From positions 41,138,338-41,202,337 of the forward strand of contig OX457061.1 of NCBI GenBank assembly GCA_949752795.1: DNA of 64,000 nt. Reading direction: 5' to 3'. This document shows, in pieces, positions 48,765 to 59,966 of this stretch. A program made the position numbers and the translations under genes. This DNA is from Hyperoodon ampullatus (Eukaryota; Chordata; Mammalia; Artiodactyla; Ziphiidae). Numbering within the stretch: position 1 is the stretch's first letter; each line of letters begins with the position of its first letter. Below the pieces are notes generated by a model. That model saw only the letters and a program-made list of their open reading frames with translations, ran no database searches and was not told the origin of the DNA.

Positions 48765-49785
48765 CAGGTTTTGTTTTCAAATTCGTTTCTCTGTGGCAGT
48801 TTTGCTCTCACTTGGGGAAAGACTGGATGGACACACAATGTCAGAGAAAATGCTGCATTTAGAATGAAGAGCAAACTGGCTGGAGTGACAATTTTTTCTA
48901 CCTTATGGGTTGGTACCTACCCTAGGGCCTGACATTTTCATCATCGACTTTCATCCAGACACTACATTTGAACAAGCTCCCATCAAGGAAGGTGGGTGCA
49001 GATTCAAAAAGAGTGACTAAAACAGGGTGTAATTTTTTCTTTGATTTTAAATATGTATCTACCCAGTGCATATGATAGTTAAAATTATTTTTGGTAACTA
49101 TTTATGATTGTGACTTCCCCACATTAATGCTGGAAACAGATCTGGATTAAATGAAACAGCTGATCAGTTCCATCTCTCCCCTCCTCCCAAGATTTGCAGA
49201 AAGGTTTTTAATTAACACAAAATAATTTTTACTTTTGAATTCATATATCAAGCCCATGGCAAAATTTTAGTGCTGGTTTATGGGTCATCTATTTTTCTTG
49301 AAGAGCTGCATTCTGAGAGTGGCATTGACTCAAATCCTGCTAGAATACTGAAATTACAGGTCTTATATAAGAGGTGAGGTGACAGAAAAGATTTTTGAAG
49401 GATGAGTTAACATTTGATAATAATTCACATTTATGGCAGGGGATACAAACCCCAAAGGGTTTATAGAATAAAGGAGGGAGAAGCATGTAATGCTATAATG
49501 TGGAAAGGGCCACAAAGAGGACACAGCCACTCAGGGCCACTCCAGGGGAGAGGGTGAGGTCAGGAGGCCCAGGCTGTGTCCTGAAGGCTGGGCTCCAGCC
49601 AGGAGAGGAAGAAAGTGTGTGGTGGAGGGACGGCTTCCAAGAGCAGGAAGAGCGTGACCCGAGGCAGGGAGGCATGAAAAAGCCTGCATAATATTTCTGA
49701 GGGAGGAGGAAGTGATGGGGGAGGCATGAGGGATCCCCACAATCATGGCCCTGCCCAGGGTGGAGCAATGCCAGTCCTAACTCTG
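48765..49785. other. Intronic, nothing recognised
   Basis: No named repeat or coding frame. Confidence 0.5.
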
Positions 49786-49910
49786 CCAACAACATGGGAA
49801 AGCAGGGACCTCGCGGAGCCTCAGTTTCCACATCTGTGCAAGGGCAATGGCAACATGAAATGAGGCCACTCATGTGAGTGCAGCACATCAAGCACATGTA
49901 AAGAATGAAA
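49786..49910 (+). repeat. MIR remnant
   Basis: 'ctcagtttccacatctgtgc' within a suitable context is the MIR 3' core. Confidence 0.7.
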
Positions 49911-50129
49911 ATTAGTATGCTGTCTCAGCTTCAGATTTCTGAAAGAAGCCAAGATGGTAGTATTTCAGAGGCTGAAAAGCAGCACCTAATTTCTTCTTGG
50001 CATTTTTCTTCCCAACATCTTTGAAATCAGAGTGTTAAGTCTCTACATTTTTTTTCCCCATTAGGACTCAACAAACCTATTTTCATTTTGGGTGGGACCT
50101 ATTTGATTTTTCCCCCCTTGGTTCCTAAA

Positions 50130-50492
50130 GAACCTTGTGGCTTTGTTTGTATGCTGAAGTTTTAGCCTGTGGGTAGGTGATGGGAAGCAGATTGCATTTT
50201 GTAAAGATGGCCTCAGCCATACCTTCCATCTCACATGCTCTTCCGCAGTGTGGTCCTGCCTCTCCCATTATCCTGGTCCCCTGGAATCTGAGCATTGCTT
50301 GACCACTAGAATGAGGCAGAGGTGATTCTGGGGTTTCTGCCTGGGTTGCTCAGCATGCACATTCTTCGGAGCACCCTCTGGGAACCCAGCCACCATGCTG
50401 GGAGAAGCCCAAGCTCTTTGGAGAGACCATGTGGATGTGTTCCCGTCAATAGCTCCAGCTGAGCTGACAGCAGCTTTAAAAGGCCAGCCAGG
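50130..50492 (+). repeat. MLT1-like LTR, left part
   Basis: 'cccctggaatctgagcattg', 'tgggaacccagccaccatgc' and 'agagaccatgtggatgtg' match MLT1-type LTR. The element resumes at 56410 after L1 copy 3. The last 13 bases are the L1 target duplication. Confidence 0.6.
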
Positions 50493-51401
50493 AGATTGGT
50501 TTAAGATGGCAGAGTAGAAGGATGTGCACTCACTCCCTCTGGCAAGAGCACCGGAATCACAACTAACTAACTGCTGAACAATCATCGACAGGAAGACACT
50601 GGAACTCACCATAAAGATACCCCACATCCAAAGACAAAGGAGAAGCCACAATGAGATGGTAGGAGGGGCGCAATCACAATAAAAGCAAATCCCATAACTG
50701 CTGGGTGGGTGACTCACTAACTGAAGAACACTTATACCATGGAAGTCCACCCACTGGAGTGAAGGCTCTGAGCCCCACAGCAGGCTTCCCAATTTGGGGG
50801 TCCAGCAATGGGAGGAGGAATTCCTAGAGAATCAGACTTTGAAGGCTAACGGGATTTGATTGTAGGACTTCGACAGGACTGGGGGAAACACAGACTCCAC
50901 TCTTGGAGGGCACACACAAAGCAGTGTGTGTATCAGGACCCAGGGGAAGGAGCAGTGACCCCATAGGAGACTGAACCAGACCCACCTGCTAGTGGTGGAG
51001 GGTCTCCTGCAGAGGCGGCAGGGATGGCTGTGGCTCACTGTGGGGACAAGGACACTGGCAGCAGAAGTTCTGGGAAATACTCCTTGGCGTAAGTCCTCTC
51101 ACAGTCTGCCATTAGCTCCACCAAAGAGCCAGGTAGGCTCCAGTGTTGGGTTGCCTCAGGCCAAACAACCAACAGGGATGGAACCCAGCCCCACCTATCA
51201 TCAGACAAGCGGATTAAAGTTTTACTGAGCTCTGCCCAACAGAGAAACACCCACCTCTACCCACCAGTCCCTCCCATCAAGAAACTTGCAAAAGGCTCTT
51301 AGATAGACTCATCCACCAGAGGAAGGACATTAGAAGCAAGAACTACAAACCTGCAGCCTGTGGGGAAAAAAAACCGTATTCACAGAGAGATAGGCAAGAT
51401 A
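50493..51401 (+). promoter_or_regulatory. L1 copy 3 5' UTR (internal promoter region)
   Basis: Starts AGATTGGTTTAAGATGGCAG; AAGATGGC is a YY1-like motif near the start, as in other L1s. It is short (about 0.9 kb), not CpG-rich, and unrelated in sequence to the 2.1-kb 5' UTR of copy 1 beyond this motif. Confidence 0.7.
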
Positions 51402-52329
51402 AAAAGGCAGAGGGCTAAGTACCAGATGAAGGAACAAGACAAAACCCCAGAAAGACAACTAAATGAAGTGGAGATGGGCAACCTTCTAGGAAAAGAATTC
51501 AGAATAATGATAGTGAAGATGATCCAGGATCTTGGAAAAACAATGGAGGCAAAGATTGAGAAGATGAAAGCAATGTTTAACAAAGATCTAGAAGAATTAA
51601 AGAACAAACACCTAGAAGAATTAAAGAACAAACAAACAGAGATGAACAATACAATAACTGAAGTGAAAAATACACGAGAAGCAATCAGCAGCAGAATAAC
51701 TTGAGGTAGAAGAATGGATAAGTGACCTGGAAGACAGAATCATGGAATTCACTGCTACAGAACAGAATAAAGAAAAAAAGAATGAAAAGAAATGAAGACA
51801 GCCTAAGAGACCTCTGGGACAACATTAAATGCAACAACATTCACATTATAGGGGTCCCAGAAGGAGAAGAGAGAGAGAGAAAGGACCAAAGAAAATATTT
51901 GAAGAGATATAGTAGAAAACTTCCTTAACATGGGAAAGGAAATAGCCACCCAAGTCCAGGAAGCGCAGAGTCCCAGGCAAGATAAACCCACGGAGAAACA
52001 TGCTGAGACACATAGTAGTCAAATTGACAGCAATTAAAGACAAAGAAAAATTACTGAAAGCAGCAAGGGAAAAATGACAAATAACATAAAAAGGAACTCC
52101 CATAAGGTTAACAGCTGATTTCTCAGCAGAAACTCTACAAGCCAGAAGGGAATGGCATGATATATTTAAAGTGATGAAAGGGAAAACCCTACAACCAAGA
52201 TTACTCTACCCGGCAAGGATCTCATTCAGGTTCAATGGAGAAATCAAAAGCTTTACAGACAAGCAAAAGCTAAGAGAAATCAGCACCACCAAACCAGCTC
52301 TACTACAAATGCTAAAGGAACTTCTCTAA
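51402..52329 (+). pseudogene. L1 ORF1 remnant (copy 3)
   Basis: Coiled coil and RRM region recognisable (FRIMIVKMIQDLGKTMEAKI; LRDLWDNIKCNNIHIIGVPE) but the equivalent of the ORF1 start codon (Met before KRQRA) is now Ile. The frame stops at about 51704 and shifts again later. A 24-bp tandem duplication at 51588-51635 repeats LEELKNK(H/Q). Normal stop position is 52327-52329. Confidence 0.9.
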
Positions 52330-52384
52330 GTGGGAAACACAAGAGAAAAGGACCTGCAAAAACAAACCCATAACAATTAAGAAA

Positions 52385-55300
52385 ATGGTAATAGGAACAT
52401 ACATATCGATAATTACCTTAAACATGAATGGATTAAATGCTCCAACCAAAACACACAGGCTTGCTGAATGGATACAAAAAAAAGACACATATATATGCTG
52501 TCTACAAGAGACCCACTTCAGACCTAGGGACACATACAGACTGAAAGTGAGGGGATGGAAAAAGATATTCCATGCAAATGGGAATCAAAAGAAAGCTGGA
52601 GTAGCAATACTCATATCAGATAAAATACACTCTAAAATACAGAATGTTACAAGAGATAAGGAAGGACACTCCATAATTAATGATCAAGTGATCAATCCAA
52701 GAAGAAGATATTACAATTATAAATATTATGCACCCAACACAGGAGCACCTCAATACATAAGGCAACTGCTAACAGCTGTAAAATAGGAAATCGACAGTAA
52801 CACAATAATACTGGGGGACTTTAACACCTCACTTAACACCAATGGACAGATCAAAAAAACAGAAAATTAATAAGAAAACACAAGTTTTAAATGACACAGT
52901 AGACCAGCTAGATTTAATTGATATTAATAGGACATTCCATCCAAAAACAGCAGATTACACTTTCTTCTCAAGTGCACACAGAACATTCTCCAGGATAGAT
53001 CACATCTTGGGTCACAAATCTAGTGTCAGTAAATTTAAGAAAACTGAATTTATATCAAGCATCTTTTCTGACCACAATGCTATGAGATTAGGTGTCAATT
53101 ACAGGGAAAAAACGTAAAAAACACAAACACATGGAGGCTAAAAAATACGTTACTAAGTAACGAAGAGATCATTGAAGAAATCAAAGAGGAAATCAAAAAT
53201 TACCTAGAGACCAGTTACAATGAAAACACGATGATCCAAAACCTATGGGATGCAGCAAAAGCAGTTCTAAGAAGGAAATTTACAGCAATACAAGCCTACC
53301 TCAAGAAATAAGAAAAATCTCAAATAAACAATCTAACCTTACACCTAAAGGAACTAAAGAAAGAAGAACAAACAAAACCCAAAGTTAGAGGAAGGAAAGA
53401 AATCATAAAGATCAGAGCAGAAAAAAATGAAATAGAAACAAAGAAAACAATAGCAAAGATCAATAAAACTAAAAGCTGGTTCTTCGAGAAGATAAACAAA
53501 ATTGATAAACCATTAGCTAGAAAAATCAAGAAAAGGAGGGAGAGGACTCAAATCAATAAAATTAGAAATGAAAAGGAGAAGTTAAAACAGACACCACTGA
53601 AATACAAAGCATCCTAAGAGACTACTACAAGCAATTCTATACCAATAAAATGGACACCTGGAAAAAATGCACAAATTCTTAGAAAGGTATACCCTTCCAA
53701 TACTGACTAGGAAGAAATAGAAAATATGAGCAGACCAGTCACAAGTAATGAAATTGAAACTGTGATTAAAAATCTTCCAACAAACAAAAGTCCAGGATCA
53801 GATGGCTTCACAGGTGAATTCTATCAAGCATTTAGAGAAGAGTTAACACCAATCCTTCTCAAACTCTTTCAAAATATAGCAGAGAGAGGAACACTCCCAA
53901 ACTCATTCTATGAGGCCACCATCACCATGATACCAAAACCAAACAAAGATGTCACAAAAAAAGAAAACTACAGGCCAATATCTCTGATGAACATAGATGC
54001 AAAAATCCTCAACAAAATACTAGCAAATAGAATCCAACAGCACATTAAAAGGATCATACACCATGATCAAGTGGGGTTTATCCCAGGAATGCAAGGATTC
54101 TTCAATATACGCAAATCAATCAATATGATACACCATATTAACAAACTGAAGGATGAAAACCATATGATCATGACAACAGTTGCAGAAAAAGCTTTTGACA
54201 AAATTCAACACCCATTTATGATAAAAACCTTCCAGAAAGTAGGCCTAGAGGAAACTCACCTTGACGTAATAAAGGTCATATATGACAAACCCACAGCCAA
54301 CACCATTCTCAATGGTGAAAAACTGAAACCATTTACCCAAGATCAGGAACAAGACAAGGTGATCCACTCTTACCACTACTATTCAACATAGTTTTGGGAG
54401 TTTTAGACATAGCAATCAGAGAAGAAAAAGAAATAAAAGGAATCCAAATCAGAAAAGAAGAAATAAAACTGTCACTGTTTGCAGATAACATGATACTATA
54501 CATACAGAATCCTAAAGATGCTACCAGAAAACTACTAGAGCTAAGCAATGAATTTGGTAAAGTAGCAGGATACAAAATTAACGCACAGAAATCTCTTGCA
54601 TTCTTATACACTAATGATGAAAAATCAGAAAAAGAAATTATGGAAACGCTTCCATTTACCATTGCAACAAAAAGAATAAAATACCTAGGAATAAACCTAC
54701 CTAGGGAGACAAAAGACTTGTATGCAGAAAACTGTAAGACACTGATGAAAGAAATTAAAGATGATACCACAGATGGAGAGATATACCATGTTCTTGGATT
54801 GGAAGAATCAACATTGTGAAAATGACTATACTACCCAAAGCAATCTACAGATTCAATGCAATCCCTATCAAATTACCAATAGCATCTTTCAGAGAACTGG
54901 GACAAAAAATTTCATGATTTGTATGGAAACACAAAAGACCCCGAATAGCCAAAGTAATCTTGAGAAAGAAAAACGGAGCGGGAGGAATCAGGCTGTTGGA
55001 TTTCAGACTATACTACAAAGCTACAGTAATCAAGACAGTATGGTACTGACAAAAATACACATCAGTGGGTCTGGATAGAAAGCCCAGAGATTACCCATGC
55101 ACATATGGTCACCTTATGTTTCATAAAGGAGGCAAGAATATACAATGGAGAAAAGACAGTCTTTTCAATAAGTGGTGCTTCAAAAACTGGACAGCTACAT
55201 GTAAAAGAATGAAATTAGAACACTCCCTAACTCCATACATGAAAATAAACTCAAAATAGATTAGAGACCTAAATGTAAGATGGGACACTATAAAAGTCTT

Positions 55301-56191
55301 AGAGGAAAACATAGGAACAACACTCCTTGACATAAATTACAACAAGATCTCTTTTGATCAACCTCCTAGAGTAATGGAAATAAAAACAAAAATAAACAAA
55401 TGGGACCTAATGAAACTTAAAAGCTTTTGCACAGCAAAGTAAACTACAAACAAGATGAAAAGACAACCCTCAGAATGGGAGAAAATATTTTCAAGTGAAT
55501 CAACGGACAAAGGATTAATCTCCAAAATATACAAACAGCTCATGCAGCTCAATATTAAAAAAACAAACAACCCAATCCAGAAATGGGCAGAAGACCTAAA
55601 TAGACATCTCTCCAAAGAAGACACACAGATGGCCAAGAAGCACATGAAAAACGGCTCAACATCACTAATTATTAGAGAAATGCAAATCAAAACTACAATG
55701 AGGTATCACCTCACACCAGTTAGAATGGGCATCATCAGAAAATCTGCAAATAACAAACGCTGGAGAGGGTGTGGAGAAAAGGGAACCCTCTAGCACTGTT
55801 GGTGGGAATGTAAATTGATACAGCCACTATGGAGAACAGTATGGAGGTTCCTTAAGAACTAAAAATAGAATTACCATATGACCCAGCAACCCCACTACTG
55901 GGGATATACCCAGAGAAAACCATAATTCAAAAAGACACATGCACCCCAATGTTCATTTCAGCACTATTTACAAAAGCCAGGTCATGGAAGCAACCTAAAT
56001 GCCCGTCGACAGACGAATGGATAAAGAAGATGTGGTACATATATACAATGGAATATTACTCAGCCATAAAAAGGAATGAAATTGGGGCATTTGTAGAGAC
56101 GTGGATGGATCTAGAGACTGTCATACAGAGTGAAGTAAGTCAGAAAGAGAAAAACAAATATCGTATATTAACTCATATATGTGGAACCTAG
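52385..56191 (+). pseudogene. L1 ORF2 remnant (copy 3)
   Basis: Endonuclease opens at 52385 (SIITLNMNGLNAP, CLQETHF intact) and ends at a TAG after QLLTAVK at about 52786, the same stop as copy 2. RT lies in 53726-54660 ([26 protein letters not shown]); the catalytic motif at 54478-54489 reads FADN. C-terminal block up to 56191 ([13 protein letters not shown]). Several frameshifts. Confidence 0.93.
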
Positions 56192-56409
56192 AAAAATGGT
56201 ACAGATGAACTGGTTTGCAGGGCAGAAATAGAGACACAGACGTAGAGAACAAACGTATAGACACCAAGGGGGGAAAGTGGGGGTGGGTGGGTGGGGGTGT
56301 GATGAATTGGGAGATTGGGATTGACATGTATACACTAATATGTATAAAATCGATAACTAAGAAGAACGTGCTGTATAAAAAAATAAATAAATAAAATTCA
56401 AAAAAAAAT

Positions 56410-56600
56410 AAGGCCAGCCAGGTGAGTCTTCAGATGGCTCAAGCCCCAGCCAACATCTTAGTGCTACCATGTGAGAGACCCCAAGCAAGAACACTCACGC
56501 AAACCACAGAAGAATGAGCTCATAAAAAATTGTTGTTTCAAGCTATCAAGTTTTGGGGTGTTTGTTCCACAGCAATGGATAAGTGGAACAGCCACTATTT
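56410..56600 (+). repeat. MLT1-like LTR, right part
   Basis: 'caagccccagccaacatctt', 'ttgttgtttcaagctatcaa' and 'gttttggggtgtttgttcca' complete the LTR interrupted by L1 copy 3. Confidence 0.65.
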
Positions 56601-58060
56601 TTGTTTTTTAAACTGATGACCCCAGAAGCTACATGAAGAAAGGATTCAGTACAGAAGGTGAGGCGCCAGAAGGTGACCTGTGTTGCTGATCAGCCTAAAG
56701 GGAGAGCCTGGGAAAGGAGTGAGAGTGTCCAGACCATTCTGAACGCAGGTCCCCCTGGGGTGGGGTAGGGCCTCCCACAAACAGTCCCCTCGTTACATCA
56801 GCACGTGTGGGCTCACTTTTCAGATTCTTTGCTTCTCATCTTGGCAGAAATTCCCCCTCTTTCAAGAAAAATGCTGCATCATTTACAAGGGACCTCTGTG
56901 CCAGAACCCCAAACCGATGACAACAAAACCCAAAGATCTCACTGAAATGCTTTCGCAGATTTCTGCCTGAGCTGTGCTCATCTCCAACCTACCTTTCCCA
57001 GTCTCTCTGGTGAAGCAGGTCCCCACTCTGGGAAACACACAAGAACCAAACTCTCCAGCAGGACCCAGTAAACATATAACTGTTAATCTCCATCCTGACT
57101 GCTCTGAATGTTCAGGGCCTACTCCTAGTGACATCACCTGTAGGGGTCTCTGGTGAAGAGGAAGCACTTTGTCCTTGTTCAGTGGAAACCTCCCCTTCCA
57201 TCCTAACCCACCGGCTGCACAGATTTCAGAATATGATGATGGCTAACTCAGTATGGGAACCTGGTACTTCAGCACCAAGTTAAATTCCCTTGGAATGTTT
57301 CCATGGTGCAGCCCACACTTGGAAACTGCTCTCTTTCTGCCTTTCGAGAAGCTAGCTACATGTGACAGCAAGGGAAACCACTTTTTACAAAAAAAACAAA
57401 GCTGGTGATTTATCACTATTATTATTATTAAAAAAAACAACCCTCCAAAAATTATTTTGAACTGCTGCCACGGGTCAGTTAAAATGGCACATGATCTGGA
57501 GAACAACAGTTCCCCCACCAGTGAGAAAACAGAGCAGGTTGCCAGGGCACCAACAGGGAGAAGCAGAGTTTGCCAAGGGGGTAAACAGCAGCACGTCACG
57601 CCAGGAACCGGGACAACACATGCGAGTCAGGAGTGAGATGCAGAACATAAGTGCTGCTGGAGGGTGTGCTGGGAGCCACACACTGGGCAGAGGAGCTCGG
57701 ACCAGAGGCCACCCCCTTGGGGAGAGCATCCTCCCAGAAGACAGGACACAGAGAACTCCAGGAGAACAGGGCAAGACCCAGGACCCATGGTAAGGGCAGG
57801 CAAGGGTCTCACTTCCCACCCAAGTGTGGTGCTGACAGTGGGTCAGAGAAACCAAATACACGGAGTATCGGGTGGCTAGAGCAGCCTCATTATAATTAAG
57901 AAATTAGCAAACCAGAGCAGGTGAAGACTCAGAAATAAGGAAGATCAGAAAGAGAGCAGTGGATATCTTTGTTCACTCCACTTGTCCCCAGGATACCTCT
58001 TTGGAGGGGGAAGGTCTGAGATCCACCTGGAACAGTATTTCCCAAAGTGGGTTCTCTGGA
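56601..58060. other. Intronic, nothing recognised
   Basis: No named repeat. Frames up to 128 codons on both strands (57475-57899) lack any recognisable domain. Confidence 0.5.
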
Positions 58061-58062
58061 GC

Positions 58063-58291
58063 TCATATTTGGGATTAGCAGATGCAAACTATTACATATA
58101 GGGTGGATAAACAATAAGGTCCTACTGCATGGCACAGGACACTATATTCAGCATCCTGTGATAAACCATAATAGAAAAGAACATGAAAAAGAAAGTATAT
58201 ATGTAGAACTGAGTCACTTTGCTGTGCAGCAGAAATTAACACAATATTGTAAATCAACTATACTTCAATAAAATTAAAAAAAAAAAAAAAG
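58063..58291 (+). mobile_element. L1 3' end, short 5'-truncated copy
   Basis: 'gtggataaacaataaggtcc', 'gagtcactttgctgtgcagc' and 'tgtaaatcaactatacttca' then 'ataaaatt' plus an A tail: a typical cetartiodactyl L1 3' UTR end. Confidence 0.88.
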
Positions 58292-58557
58292 GCTACTTGG
58301 AGAAAGAGTTTCATGGCTAAGCACTTTTAGGGAAAACTGGGTCAACAGAGTCACAACAGGCCTCTGTGTGAAGGACCCAGCAGAGGGGGCACAGCATTCA
58401 GCACTTCAGCAGGTTGGAGGGTGTTGTTCACCTCTTTTTTTTTTTTTTGTCGTGAAGTCCAGTTTTCTTACCGAGTTTGCTTTGTTCCTCTCTCCCAGTT
58501 AATGGTCAGCTTCTTAAGAGCTTGGACTAGACTTAGAGAAGGAACTGATGGTTACTG

Positions 58558-58826
58558 GGGGGAGGGGTGGGGGAAGGGATATTTAGGGAGTTTGGGATTG
58601 ACATGTACACACTGCTATATTTAAAATGGATGACCAACAAGGACCTACTGTATAGTACAGGGAACTCTGCTCAATGTTATGTGGCAGCCTGGATGGGAGA
58701 GGAGTTTGGGGAAGAATGGATACATGTGTATGTATGGCTGAGTCCCTTTGCTGTGCACCTGAAACTATCACAACATTGTTAATTGGCTACACTCCAATAT
58801 AAAATAAAAAGGTTAAAAAAAAAAAG
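58558..58826 (+). mobile_element. L1 3' end, second short copy
   Basis: G-rich start (58558-58578), 'tgacatgtacacactgctat', 'ggacctactgtatagtacag', 'cacctgaaactatcacaaca' and an A tail. A different L1 3' UTR variant from the copy 270 bp before it. Confidence 0.88.
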
Positions 58827-59750
58827 AGCTGGGACTGACTCTGGATGCACCGTTTCCTTTTCCTTTTCAACCAAGAGCTGCATTTTGAGGTATTTCCTAA
58901 GGCACAATGTCAGTCACAGGCCTGGGTGGAGCTGAGTGCAGAGCTCGATGGAGGTGTCCATGGGGGTCCAGACCCTTTTGGGGCTCTGGCCTATTAGAAG
59001 CGGGGGGGACCATCTGAGTCAGGCCTGGGAGAGGAGGCCAACTGCCGCCTCGGGCCTGGGGCTCCCCGGCCTCCTTCTGGCTGCTGGTCTGGGCTGCTCA
59101 CAGGAGACAGGCAAACGCATGATGGCCTCAGTCCTAATGGAAGCCCAGTACCACTGGAGACCAGCAGGGAATTTTGTGTTTTCCTTTTCTTTCAGACTGT
59201 CAGTTGGGTTGGGTATTTACCGTGGCAACTGAGAACAGGCTGAGTAGGTGTGGAGAGTGCGAGCTCCAAGGCAGAGCGCAGTGATACTTGCTGGATGATT
59301 TACAGATGATGTGTGGAGCCCTTGCCGCCGCCTTGGACCATGAGCACCAGCCCTGAGAGGAGCGTGGCGGTGGGAAGGAGGCTGGATCCTGTGGAGCCCT
59401 TAAAGTGAGTCCTGAATGGCCTCCCCCAGCACTTGATTTGCAGAAGCCTAGAAAAAACATCTTGTTCTGGGTGCAGTTCCTTCGGTTTGCATTACTCATG
59501 CCTAATCATCTTGCCTGATTCAGATCCGATCTGTGACTTAAGGAACTTACAACCCACAGGGATTAACGAGACTTTATACATTTCTCTATGACAGAGCTGC
59601 GCATGCTACGTGACGGAGGTGTGCAGAGCAGGTGGGTGTCCTGCTCCAGCTGAGGACTGAGGGGAGCTTTATCCACTCTGCTCAGCACCACTCCTGGTAC
59701 CGAACTCAGGGCCGGGTACAGAGCACGCACATGGTGTTTAAGAGCTGTTT
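58827..59750. other. Intronic, nothing recognised
   Basis: No coding frame or named repeat. Confidence 0.5.
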
Positions 59751-59966
59751 GGTTTTTTTTGGTTTTTTGTTTTTTTGCGGTACACGGGCCTCTCACTGTT
59801 GTGGCCTCTCCCGTTGCAGAGCACAGGCTCCGGACGCGCAGACTCAGCGGCCATGGCTCACGGGCCCAGCCGCTCCACGGCATGTGGGATCTTCCCGGAC
59901 CGGGGCACGAACCCGTGTCCCGTGCATCGGCAGGCGGACTCTCAACCACTGCGCCACCGGGGAAGC
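59751..59966 (-). mobile_element. CHR-2 SINE
   Basis: Reverse copy after a T/G run: GCGGTACACGGGCCTCTCAC to 'gccaccggggaagccc'. CTGTTT on both sides may be part of a degraded duplication. Confidence 0.93.

Larger units (their letters stand above)
50493..56409 (+). mobile_element. Full-length, decayed L1 (copy 3)
   Basis: 5.9 kb between exact 13-bp duplications AAGGCCAGCCAGG (50480-50492 and 56410-56422). It has a 5' UTR of about 0.9 kb, ORF1, ORF2, a 3' UTR with a G-rich tract (56268-56297) and an AATAAAATTC plus A tail. It carries no SINE insertion, unlike copies 1 and 2. Stops and frameshifts are present in both ORFs. Confidence 0.95.
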
